Positions 33,732-45,606 of a stretch of DNA of 64,000 nt are shown here, one piece after another. Source of the stretch: Babylonia areolata (lineage: Eukaryota; Mollusca; Gastropoda; Neogastropoda; Buccinidae). The notes beneath the pieces are model-generated. The model made no database searches, had not been told where the DNA came from, and saw only the letters and a program-made list of their open reading frames with translations. Every line of letters starts with the position of its first letter. Positions within the stretch are counted from its first letter, which is position 1. The translations under genes and the position numbers were made by a program. Location of the stretch: NCBI RefSeq assembly GCF_041734735.1, contig NC_134905.1, forward strand, positions 12,189,714-12,253,713, given 5' to 3'.

Positions 33732-36700
33732 AGTTATAGTATGATAGTCAGTCATATCTGACTATGACCAACAGAACAGCAGAGGAGGCAACTGCTGTCC
33801 CAACTGTCTGGGTTAGAATTTGATTGTAGTGGATAGTGTCATTCCCATTCTCTCGGCCAAGAGGGTTTTAGGACAGTCGGTGTTGGGATGGTTCCCAAAG
33901 GCCAACTAGCCCCCAAGGCTAACGTAATACATTCATATATGTACATGCATTCCAGTATGACATGCCATCAAGCATGTGCATAGACAAACACTCAAGCAAA
34001 CATACATGTGTGCACACAAACATGCGAGCAAACATACATATGTGTGCACACACAAACACACAAGCAAACATACAAGCATATGCACACACAGTTTGCAGTA
34101 GTTGGAGGAGGACATTATAGTAGGCAGAAGGGCAGAGGTGTGTTTTGAGTGACTTTTTAAATTCAACATTTCTTTTGGAATCCAATTTTTAGTTTGGTGT
34201 TGGTTCACTGATTCTAAGCTGACTGCTGTCAGAAGCTGTGATTTTTGGCAGTTCCCTTTCCTGGTGGGTCTGTTATCATGTTTTCACAGTTGCTGTTGTT
34301 GAAGTTGTGCGGAAAATCAAACTAACTTCTAGCCGACTTTTCTGTACCGTATGTTCTAGCAGCCATGTTGACACGATCAACAACTTTTCAATTTACAAAA
34401 TGCAACAACAACAACAACAAAAAAAGCATCAAAATTGACAATCAAGGCAGGCATCCTTTGCAAGGAAGTATGCGTATTCATGTGACCGGCCGGACTGTTG
34501 ATAATGCGGTTACCCGTAAAGCACCCCATGCTTGGAAGTGAAAGGCATAATCCATTTCTATGAGATCACTGTAAGCGTGGGCATACTGCCTTCCCCTTTC
34601 TAACAGTCTCAGTAATTCAGATTAAACATCCCCTTTCTACTGTAAGGATAGTTTGATTTTATAATTGTCATTCGCCTGTTGCTTTCTTCAGGTGAAGTCA
34701 TGTGATGTGACATGAGAATCTAGAGCATCTTGTGGGCACTCCATACCTGATTTATACAAATAATAGTCACTGTCTTCAAATACACTGGCACTGTTAAAGA
34801 ATATGATTGATATATTCATGTGTTTTTCTGGCAAACAAATCAGACAATATTGATTATATGAAATACAAACCACTTTTGCAGTCTTAATCTGGCACAGTTA
34901 TGCCATAAAACAGAGTAATTTATCATTGGCCTAAATGTCCAGAAGTGTTAGTCCAAAATTTGTTTGAGCCTGCCTTTTGTAGAACATAGTGAACGTGTGA
35001 TCACTTGACCAGACTGCTGCTTTCAACACTGTTGTGAGGCTGACAACAGTGTAGGCTGGAGCTGAACAACTTGCCACATGCACACTATGACTGGTGTAAG
35101 GGCTTGGATCTGTTCCAGTCTTGCCAAGAGATGCCTTCACCCAGTGGCTAACTTTCAGTGTTTATCTTGACACAGGCACGTATGGTTTGACATAATATCA
35201 ACAGCTGATTCTTGTCTTGTAGTTCATCAGTTCTCATCACATACTCGCTCAAGTGCGTAACTAAACACAGTTTTGAGTTCTTTTCAAATACCAGTGATTC
35301 TGCAGGCTCAGTATGAAAACCAAGTCATGACTGCTTTTGTTCCTCTGAGAAAACGATGATACATTTTGTACTTGCAAATACAAAGTATGTCCTCTCTGAC
35401 CAGTCAACAAAGCACATCTTTGAGATTTTTCAGTGACATGTCGGAAATTTTGGGAAGAGAACAATTTTCAAATTCCAAGTATCTTGGTATTTTGGTAGTG
35501 CTTTCATGTTGTCACGGGAATGTTCACTGGGTTTTTCATTCCTCGGGCATACTGGTGACTTTTCTCTTTCAGCTATACTAAAAGACAGTGGGGAAAATCA
35601 AGTGCAAAAACTCATTTGCTTTCCCTCTAACACATATGAGCAATAATTTTGATAGCCAAGCTAAGCGCATCAAAGAGTCTGTCGAGTGATATTTCACCAT
35701 TTGAGATAATGAATTGTTCAAATACTAAAGGTTGATGTTATCTGACCACCACTGCATATCATTGAAACTGAGCATCAAACAGAAGTATCTCTTCCCAAAG
35801 AAGAAAAGTTTTGACTTACCTAATGTCCATGAAACATTGACACTCCATACGTACATTAAGAAACAAACCCGCACACAATGAATCATGTGTTCTGGTGTTC
35901 TTTGTCAGCGTTTACAACCAGTGCAGCTGTATGTCTAACCAAGCTAAGTATCAGCATGCAATTGACCAGGCTTACGCTTTGTGAGCCAATACTCTCACAT
36001 CACATCATCTGACTTTGCCAGACTAAAGCATCATGAATGATAATTACAATTTTCTGTATCATGTTTTATTGTGTTTGTATTAGGTTAGTTGTTCTTAATC
36101 CTCTGATGAAAAATTGCTGGAATGGTCAGTCTCAGGGGCATGCCCTAGGTTTATGTGCATGAATGTGAGTGTACGAACACTGTACTTACGTCTTATGTCT
36201 TTTCATGGTGTGTTTTTTTTCTGTTTTGTTTTGTTTTGAGGTTCTATGGGACCAGCATTTACAGATTTTCTACCCTGATATAATAATCCTGTGTGATTGA
36301 TTGGGCTAGTGACCAAGTATAGACTAAAACATGGGTGTGACTCTTGTTGCCTAATAGTCGGAACTTTCGATGTGATTCTTGTCAGTCCTGATGAATTGGG
36401 ATTGTGTTTGTTGTTGTAACAACTACATGGACTGTCAGTTGTTGTCTTCTTCCCTGGTTGTTGTCCCACACATCTAACATCTGAATGAAATTAGTTTTTT
36501 CATATATCATGCATGACAGTTAGTCACTGGATATCTTCAGTTGTATGGTAAACTAAAATGATCTGTCTTGAAATATAGCTCTGGCAGTTATGGCTGAAAA
36601 AAGAAAGGAATCTGAAAGTAGAGGAGTTCCAGCTTTTTTGTGTGTGTTTTTTTGTTGTTTTTGCTTTGTTTTTGTTTTTGCTCGGCTGAAGGGTGTCAAA

Positions 36701-36940
36701 AAAGTAAATAGTTAAAGATGTCAGAATGTATCCCCACCACTATCACTACACCAAACTCTTAGTTCAAAGCTGTCAGCACACTGTCACAATGCCAAGTGTA
36801 TAACTGCTTCTGTCTCCCTCATTCTCTTGCTTTCTGCTGGAAAATGGGTTGTACTTTCATCACATACAGTGCAAGTCTGTTGGAAATAACATTGAAGAGA
36901 GACTGAACTTCTTAATCTCCCATCAGACTTCAAGATTCAG
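33732..36940. other. Intergenic DNA, no gene seen
   Basis: It contains CA-rich stretches (33990-34090) and one member of a repeat pair (36105-36260, also at 47170-47345, sharing ATGTGAGTGTACGA). Nothing coding is supported. Confidence 0.55.
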
Positions 36941-36944
36941 TTAA

Positions 36945-37200
36945 CCTGTTTGCCAAAACGTTTGCAATAAATAAAACTTCCATGCTTAGCAAAAGAAGTT
37001 CCTGTTTGAACAAAAAAATGAAAATAATGACAGATCTTTTGTTGGGTCGAATATCAGATCAAAGTGCCAAGTTTAGAGAATATAAAAAATATAAATATAA
37101 CAGTAAATGCATTATACTCAATACATAAAAAGCTTGGATTTTTTTAAAAGTGTATCACAAGTGAGTCTTGAAGGCCTTGCCTTTCTTGTTACTTTTGAAT
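36945..37200 (+). mobile_element. Rearranged copy of the hairpin-ended repeat
   Basis: 36950-37100 is the middle of the 33126 element in reverse orientation (CTTCCATGCTTAGCAAAAGA). 37110-37195 is the element's right end in forward orientation (ATACATAAAAAGCTTGGATT, then CACAAGTGAGTCTTGAAGG). An internal inversion or head-to-head recombination is needed to explain it. It shares the short-form junction with the 33126 copy. Confidence 0.7.
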
Positions 37201-37639
37201 TTGTCCTCCCTCTTTTTTTCTCTCCTTCATTGCATGCATGTTTGTCAGTTGTCTTCATTGACATGCCTGTCAGGGTTTTTGACAGATGAAAAAGTAATGT
37301 ATAACCACTGCATCTTGGGTGTATCAAAATATTGACCATGTGTTAAGATGCAGTTTTGTGCTTGTTGTCATTCATTGCTGGAATATGTACATCAAATTTA
37401 TGTCATGGTCATGTGTGAATATGTTGAATTTGTAAGGCATGTGGATAGTACACTCAGTGAAATGAATTTTTCTGTGATTTTTTCGGGTTGTTTTTAGTTT
37501 ACTGCATTTTATTTGAATCACGTGTCACGTGCATTTATTGAAATGAGTTGACTGCATGTGTTTGTTAGAATTTACTTCGTTGTGTTTGTGTGTAAAATGT
37601 GATGTGCTGAACCAAGTTAATTGAAATAGATGTGCATTG

Positions 37640-37860
37640 AATGTTTTTGTTGAGTTGACGTCACGTGTGTGTGCCCCTGTGGGATGCCGGGGGTCTTTCA
37701 GTGTAAATAGCATCCCTGCTTTGTGGAAATTCTGTGTTAGAAATTGCCTCTTTGTTTTGCTCTCTTTATTTCTGCCTTTTTTCTTCCTTCACTGTCGTCT
37801 CCTTTTTCTGCCTTCCCAGTCCATTCTCCTTTTTTTGAGCAGGCCTTGACACTTTTTTCT
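37640..37860 (+). repeat. Repeat pair member (with 45140-45370)
   Basis: Both carry a CTTTCAGT(G/A)TAAATAG block followed by a GGAAATTCTGTG-type motif and a long T/C-rich stretch ending in a GGTCCATTC-like motif. Divergence is moderate and the identity is unknown. Confidence 0.6.
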
Positions 37861-38034
37861 CTTCTGTGGTCTGTGATGTATTATCTGTGCTGTTTTGCTC
37901 TGGCAACTAGATAGTGAAATAGTAAACACTGGGATGGGCACTAGCTGTCAATTCTGCAGTTATTTACCATATGGCCTTTTTTATGGGATTTTTTTTTTTT
38001 TACTTTGAAGTATTGTTTTTCTTTTTTTACAATT

Positions 38035-38295
38035 TTTTGTAATTAATCTGGGGATGATGAATTCAGAGAAATGGCTGGCGTCCTCAGCACGGCCTAATTT
38101 TATTTGCCATAAGGAGCTAAATGGGTAGGATAATGTGTTATGAATTGTGTTTTGTCGGTTTGTCTTATAGGTTTTTTTTGTGTGTATGTATGTGAGTTTT
38201 GTGTTGACATGGATCATCATTTGTATGGTTTGACAGTCCTGATATGTCCCTGTGCTGTCGGCTGGACTATAGGCAACAATAAACAATAAACATGT
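38035..38295 (+). repeat. Dispersed repeat R5, unsplit copy
   Basis: GGGGATGATGAATTCAG, CCTCAGCACGGCC, CAGTCCTGATATGTCCC and AGGCAACAATAAACAATAAA occur in order. It is the intact version of the repeat broken at 21040-21740. Confidence 0.65.
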
Positions 38296-39329
38296 GTGAT
38301 GTGTGATCACGGAACACACTTATTACTGTGTTTATGTGATGTGCAAAATATGCTGGATTGCATCTCAGCACTGAAATTTGCTTAGCGTTAAGAATTTTCC
38401 CTAGTTAATGAATCTGGTGTAGATTGAATGCAAATAGCCTGGTGTTTGACCTCTGGTGGATGATGTGGACTGGTAGCACCGCTTTCTTGAGGAGTTGTCA
38501 TTTTTCATGACCCCATGACCCCCTTCACCCCCCCACACCCCATCTTTTGTTTTCTTTTTTTCTTTACTCCTTAAACTTTGATCATGTTTTACCTGCTGCC
38601 CATGTGGATAAAAGCAAAGCAAATAAGCTGTGTCTCTTTATCGGACACCTCTTTTTAACATTGAGAGGGGCAGTAGTAGATTTGGTATATGGGTAAGATT
38701 TTTAAAATCATGTACAGTGCTTGATGTAGAGAGATATTTGATGCTTTTTATACCTAAACTGAGATAACAAAGAGCCATATTATGGTCTGCAAAGTGTACA
38801 CTTGTGTATATTCTGCTTAGTGTACAGAGCTGAGTGGTAGCTTTTCTCAGTGAACAAAGAACTGTACAAACATGTTTAATTACACATACTATACTGTGAC
38901 CCACTGGTGCAGACTCTGGCAGGGGTCTGATTCCTGTCCTGTGCAAAATGCAGTAATTTCTCTCAGCCTCCAGTGGAGAATTCTGTGAATGAACAAAGAA
39001 CTGTACCCACATTGCCTGTGACACAGATATGAATAAAATGTCAGTAACAATTTTTATATGAATTGAGAACCATACACAGTTATCATTGCATGTACCCAAA
39101 TTAATGTAACACAAAATATTACAGCATTGATTTTATATGTTTTCGTACATGAACATGGAACTGTATAATGTTTGTGCTGATACATGCTTTTTGACATGAA
39201 GCACAGCATTTTTTTATTTTTTATCCCCTTAATGTTTTTCTTTGCTCCCTAATACATTATTACCGATACTTAAATAGAACCTAGTATTGGTCAGAGACAC
39301 AGTTCAAAATGCTACACAAACACCATCAT

Positions 39330-39730
39330 TTGCACTACAGGCTGCCTACCTGGGTAGAGCTGACTGACAGCTGCGTCTTGGCCATCAACATTTGATTCCT
39401 GTATCATTCAGTCAGACTTCTGTCATGCACACACACAGTCAGTTGGTCAGGATTCCATTGTGCGCGCGCGCACACACACACACATGCATGCATATTATAG
39501 GGGATTTTCCAACAAAATTTTGCCAAGAAAACTCACTTGTTGCCATGGGTTCTTTTACATGCATACTATATAAGTGCATACTATACATCTGACCTTGGTT
39601 CATCATCTGAGCTGAATGACTAGCATCCAGACCACCACTCGAGGTCTAGTGGAAGGAGAGAAATTTCTGGTGAGTGTGTTATTCAATCCCACATGCTGGG
39701 ATTCTTACTTTCTAGATGGACACATTACAG
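39330..39730 (-). mobile_element. SINE family S2, reverse copy
   Basis: On minus it carries TAGTGGTGGTCTGGATGC, GGGTTCTTTTACATGCAT in inverse form and a CAGCTGTCAGTCAGCTCTAC 3' part. It parallels 49130-49500 and the S2 copy at 15965. A CA microsatellite sits inside (39464-39484). Confidence 0.65.
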
Positions 39731-41238
39731 CTTGTCCACCACTCAATACGTGTCATCAGCATGTTGGAACACAGTGCTGAGATCTCTGACAGTATGTGTG
39801 GGATGGTGAGGTAGGAATAACTCTTTGTGGTGTTTTTGTTTTCATGAGTACATAGCAACATTTATGTGTAAGATGTCAGTACATTGATTGACACAGCCAC
39901 TGCATGGATCTTGATTGTTTAGTTTGTTATTTTTTGATTGAATGATTTTGTATTAGTATCTGAAACTGGTAATAGGTTATGTTGGTGAACTTGTTGGTGT
40001 TGCCAGTTTGCAGATGTTTAGATGAAACTCTTAAAATTTTATTCCTTTTTGTGGATGAATTTTAGACACACACACAGACACACTCACACACTCACAAACA
40101 CACACACAATAGTTGTAATTATTTCATTTATTGATATATCAGAAGCCTGGTCTCTTGATTTTATGAGCTTGCACAATGTATGTCTACATGTGTTTTTCCC
40201 TGGTACATCGTGTTGTTGCCAGTGCAGTCTTGTGCAGGGTCATGTCACTGTCCACTTGCATGTGAATGGGAAGGATGTCGTGTTTTGTCATTTCTCTGTA
40301 TTAAGTGCTCTGAATACATTGCTGAATCACTATCATTTTAACTCCCACTGTCTAAATGGGCATTCTTATCATGTTGTACTTTTTTGTGTGCCTAGGACTT
40401 GGTTGGCAGTATGTATGCCTATTGTAACAATACTTATGTTGTGGATTATGTATGTATAATTATGTTCAGTTCAAGTAACATTTCAGGGGAAGTATGTGAC
40501 AGAAGTTCTATGTGAAAGAGTGGAAATGAAGTTTGCTGTTAGTTCTTTGAAAATATGTCTTTTATCTTAAAGAAAATTAAGAGCTGTTTTCAAGTTTTTT
40601 CACTTCTTTTTATTTGCACTTCATATGGAATATATTTTAAAAATGCACAGTAGGCGTATGAAGTATTTGAGGATCTGTGTTCACCTGATACCTAGAATTG
40701 CAGTGACTAGTTTTATCACATTGCAAGAGACATGATTTTTTTTTTATGTCAACATGTCACATGTATGGAGGTGATGCCAGTTGCAAAGAAGGATCTGCAG
40801 TCATCATTGCTGCTTTTATTTCCATTGTTATTGTTGTTGTGGCTGTTGATTTTATTTATTTATTTATATTATCATTTTTTTCATTATCATGAAGTCTAGC
40901 CAATACTTTTTTTTTTCTATTGTCTCTTATTTATGTGGTGCAGAACCATGTATTATCATCAGCGTAACATTTTCTGTTCTGTTGCTACCATTGTTCCATG
41001 ACTGTTAACCATTTGGAACTGAGAGGCCCTGTATGGTTGACTTGGTAATAAGTAACAAAACATAAATATAGAAATGTTGTGGAGGAAGTATTGATGGCCT
41101 CATAAGCTGTCAGTGACTGAAAGGTCAGGTTGCCGTTTATTGTGTGTGTGGTCGTGAAGGGACTCAACAGACACTTGCTGTGTTTACAGGGTTCACAAAA
41201 AGTTAAGACCACCTGGGAACTTGAACAGATTTCTTCTT

Positions 41239-41360
41239 GGGGGCATGGTGAACTGATGCTGATTTGTTTGGCAGACAGTGGGGGCATGGTGAACTGATGC
41301 TGATTTGTTTGGCAGACAGTGGGGGCATGGTGAACTGATGCTGATTTGTTTGGCAGACAG
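41239..41360 (+). repeat. 41-bp tandem repeat, 3 perfect copies
   Basis: GGGGGCATGGTGAACTGATG plus 21 further bases is repeated without change at 41239, 41280 and 41321 (the last lacks its final base). Identical units imply recent expansion. Confidence 0.96.
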
Positions 41361-44300
41361 CCAGTGTAATGAGCACCACTCATCATTAGAGATGCTTTCT
41401 TGCACTGCACTTCCATTTTTTACAATGAAAAATCACAGCAATGGTGCACATGTGCCTGAAACAGCCATTTGTTTATTCAGTGAGAGGCCATTGGAAGACC
41501 ATGTGCAGTCTGTATAATTCAAACATCACTTGATTTTTTAACGTAAAAAAACCCAACATACCGGCTTATGTGAAATGATCTTTAATTTTTCGTGAAGATT
41601 GTGGTTTTCTGGAGTTGGTAAATTTCCAATTTTTCAATGCTTTCATTTTGCAGCAACCCTTTCCACCCCTGACTCCCCCCAAAAAATAAATAATTCATTG
41701 TTTCTGCTTAAAATTTTGGGAAAAGCCTGTTAGAATCCAGTTGTGGCCAGTAAACTCCTGTCAACAAATGTAAAAATTGTCTCTGGTGGTCTGTCATAAG
41801 AAATAAGGGCTGCAGTTATGTGATGGTGTGTGGCTTAGTAATTTGATGCCTCACTATTGATGTGCCGTCTGTTAGCCAATTAAACGCAGTTTTAGGCTGG
41901 AGATGATTACTCATTTACAATAGCAATTATTTCCTATACCATACATGGATTTGTTCAAACACCGTGATGCCTCCTTGAGTAACTGAACTTAAATGAACTG
42001 CATTGACACTGTGAATATCTTCCTATTGGCATGTTCTTGTGATTGAAAAATCTCTTTGTTCTATACTAACGTCTTTCTTTCTTTTTCTATGCATGTTATA
42101 TATGTTAACGATTTGGTGAAAGTTTGTGTGATTCTTTCATGACAGAGAAAGTGGGTTTGTTGATGTCTGTTTTCAGGCGCTTTAGCCAGTTCTGTATTTT
42201 CACCACAGTTCTCCTCAAACGAATTGGATTGCAGAAGTAAGAGATTCTTCTGGAAGAATGTTTACATGTTCTGTAGTCCTTTAGGGTTGACCCAGAAAAA
42301 GAAGTTCTGAGGCTGCTGCAGGAATCATACAGGCTGTTTTAAAGTTCTTTTATAAATTCGTTATTAAAAAAGAAAAAAAGTCTTTAAAGTCTTTTTAAAG
42401 ATTACTCAAGTTTGTGAAGGTTTTCAAATTTGGCTTTCTATATTACTGACAAAAAATGATACACAGTTTTCTGTCAGTGAGAAAGCACAGCAGCAAAATG
42501 TTCCTAAATTTTAAAAAACAAAACAAAAACAAAGCAGCCTGACCCAAATAGTGGTTCTCATCTATGTAGCAGATGAGGATTCATGCAAGGAGTGTTAGTC
42601 AGCACTCAAAATACCTGACCTTTCATATGGGTTCTCAGTGCGCTTGCATTTCAAAGGTTTTTAAAATGTTTTTAGTGGTTTAAGACTTGTATGAACCAAG
42701 TTCTAGTTTGCACACCCATAGGGGGTTTTGTTGTGAATTTTTGGTCTGCACATTCATGTAAAATGGGATGTGTGTGTGGGTGGGGAGGGGTGAAGGGGGG
42801 AGACTGGAACCAGCACCAGGTACACCAGACATTCCAGTGGATCCGTCTTTGCAGTTTCCATGATCCGTCACTATGCAGTAGCTGTGGGACTATTTTCCCC
42901 TATCCACAAATCTTTCCGTCCGTCCCAAGTGCTCTGTTCCCTTGATGCCTGTGTGCTTACAATTTTTTCGTATGTGTCTTTTTTTTTTTCTTTTTTGTTG
43001 CTGTGGTGCTGTGTGTAATTAGCATGATCGCCAAGTTTTCTGGTGTGTGATCTGGTTATTAAGGCTAACCAAAAAGTTGTGACGATCTGGTAATAATGTC
43101 TTTGTCAGTGAATAAATAAGACCAATTCTTTTTCTTATTGTGTTCTTGACTTGATGTTTTTCTATTCGGTTTGATGGTACGACTGCCAGTTTACTCTGGG
43201 ATTGGGGAGTGAAGTATTCAACATAGTGAATTGATTCCTGTCTTTAACCCTGTCTTTGGATGGATGATACTTCATTTTGCCTTGCATCATTTTAGAATAG
43301 ATGAGGGATACTGAGCAACTCTATATCTGTGTCAAATGATGCCAGTGGCTCCTCTCTGATAAGGTTTTTGATAACAATCTAATAGTTTACTGACAGATAT
43401 TAAATAATGATATTTTACTGGTTTGACTGCTCTCTTTTCTGTTGCTGTTCTTGGCAGCTGTGGTGAGTTTTGGAAGAAATTCATGATTGGTCCAACATTT
43501 ATGAATCTTGCAAGCTTCCAATGATTGTCATCTGTTTGCTGTTTCTGCTCTCTGAAGCGTGTGTGTGTTCAACTAATTTTTAGTAATTGAGATATTCTCA
43601 ACATACTTTGGTCAACTGGTGATGTTACTCTTCGTGAAAACAAGACTATGTTAAATGAATAAACAGAAAAGACTGACATTAAATAGATGAACAAACAACA
43701 GATGTCCAGTTTGGGAACATGGATCAGTGGTATAAACTTGTGTGGTAATCCGTGGATTTGAATATTGAATTTCGCTGCGTGAAAAAAGTGTGTTCTTTCT
43801 CCTTGGGTGAAAAACACCACCACCACATTATCATAGCGAATGAAAACAGGGTCCATGGATTAATTAGATAAACTTTTTGATGGGACTTTGAGGTGGAATC
43901 TTTGTTTTATGTGATCTTTACCTTTGTTACATAGGAGGTGTCACAGCAGATTCAGGTGTTGGACTTCTAATCATGTTCACCAGTGATCAGGGTTTGAGGT
44001 GCCACATCAGCATGGTGGTGTTCCCTTGGAAAAGGCACTTTGACTCAGATTTTTCTCTCGGTCCTGTCAGGTGCAAACAGGTGTCTGATTTCTGGGGAAG
44101 GTTCAAATGGAAGACCAGGATTGGGCCCCACTTTCCTGTGCTAGGCCCTGGTCACAATGGATATGAAATAACTGTCCCTTGAAAGGCTTTCATAACAAAG
44201 TTAGGTGTGTCCATTTGCTGACCAAGGATGGGAGCGGTTGGGGTTTGGTGATAGGTCAGTTAGTGTCAGCAAGTTGCTGTGATAGTTCTATGCAGTCTGT

Positions 44301-44369
44301 GCTGCTGCCTCAAAGAGAGCATAGGTGGGGTGTTGTGTCGTGATTATCTTTTGAACCTTTTGTTCTGTT

Positions 44370-44710
44370 GCCCATTGTGATTGTCTCCCTTTATCCTTCA
44401 CTATCTGCCATCTTTATTTCCCCTTTTCCATAATCTCTATGTTTCTTTTACTGTCTCCCTTTCACCTCCATTTTAGAGATTATCTCCCCTTCATCCATCT
44501 TCCCATTTGATGACCCCCCTTTTATCAGTCTTCTCTCTGATTGTCTCCCCAGCTCCCTTTTTCATTGTTTCTCTTTCACCCTTCTGTCATGAGTATTTTC
44601 CTCTTTTATTTTCTCCCCTTCATCCATCTCCCTTTTTGACCATCATTCATTCTTCTCATCCTCCCCCCACTTCAGTATCCTTTCCTCCACCCATCCCTCC
44701 CCTGTTTGAA
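44370..44710 (+). repeat. Degenerate pyrimidine-rich tandem block
   Basis: Loosely repeated TCTCCC(C/T)TT and CATCCATC phrases run for about 340 bp with a strong C/T strand bias. Confidence 0.7.
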
Positions 44711-45139
44711 AGGAGTCGGGCCACTATCCATGAGATGAATAAACTGTACATTGTGTGTGTGTGCGCACATGTGTGCGTGCAAGATGCTGTATATATTGAA
44801 CAAGTCTTTTGATAGTAACATTACAATTACCTTTTTGGATGTATTGCCCAAGTGATTTCTTCTTTTTAGTTGTTTGTTGTGTTTTTCTGCCTTGTATTTT
44901 TTCCTTTTATCTCCCTCATACAAATGGAATAGTTTACTTTTATACTGGTATTGTATTTCTCTTTCTTTTAATGTTTGAAGTGATGAATGCCACATGATTT
45001 TACAGTAACACTACAATACCCTTTTATAATTGTTATCAGTTTTGATTATGTTTTAAGTTCTGTTTGGTTTAAGACATTGTAAATAGTGGACCACCATGCA
45101 GGTGACCAGAGTGGGTTGTTATCCATGGCTTTCTGATGG

Positions 45140-45370
45140 CAGTTACTGATGGTTTGTTGTTGTTGTGGAGGTGTTAAGAGGTGTGTCCCTTTGTGGGGTG
45201 TGGGGGGCGCTTTCAGTATAAATAGTATCCCCATTCCCACCTTCTGGAATTTCTGTGCTAGTATTTCTTTTCTGAGTGTTTTTGTTTCTGACTTTTTCCT
45301 TTTTCTGTCATCTCTCTTATTTTCTGCCTTGCTGGTCCATTCACTTTCAGTTTTTCTAGAAGGTTTTGGA
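45140..45370 (+). repeat. Repeat pair member (with 37640-37860)
   Basis: This is the second copy; see 37640. It lies about 145 bp upstream of the long hairpin-ended element. Confidence 0.6.
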
Positions 45371-45512
45371 TATATTTTTTTTATAACTTGTTCTTGCCTT
45401 GATAATTGTTGCTCTCCTGTATTATATTTTTTATGCTGAGGGTGTGTGACATGATTGGTTTTGTGTGTCTGTTATTATATGTTACTTTGTGTATCATTTT
45501 AATTATGGTCAG

Positions 45513-45567
45513 TTTTTGACTCACTTGTGTTAACAAAGTGAGTCTATGTTTTAACCTGGTGTTTGGT

Positions 45568-45606
<39 letters not shown>

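Larger units (their letters stand above)
38300..45135. other. Long intergenic stretch with only repeats
   Basis: No gene is supported. It contains an S2 SINE in reverse (39330-39730), a 41-bp triplet repeat (41239-41360), short CA runs (39470, 40070) and a pyrimidine-rich block (44370-44710). The rest is A/T-rich with no recognised features. Confidence 0.55.

Noticed and set aside
36945-38295. AATAAA motifs as the YAP polyadenylation site
   Set aside because: They lie 7-8 kb past the stop, inside dispersed repeats; no evidence links them to YAP.
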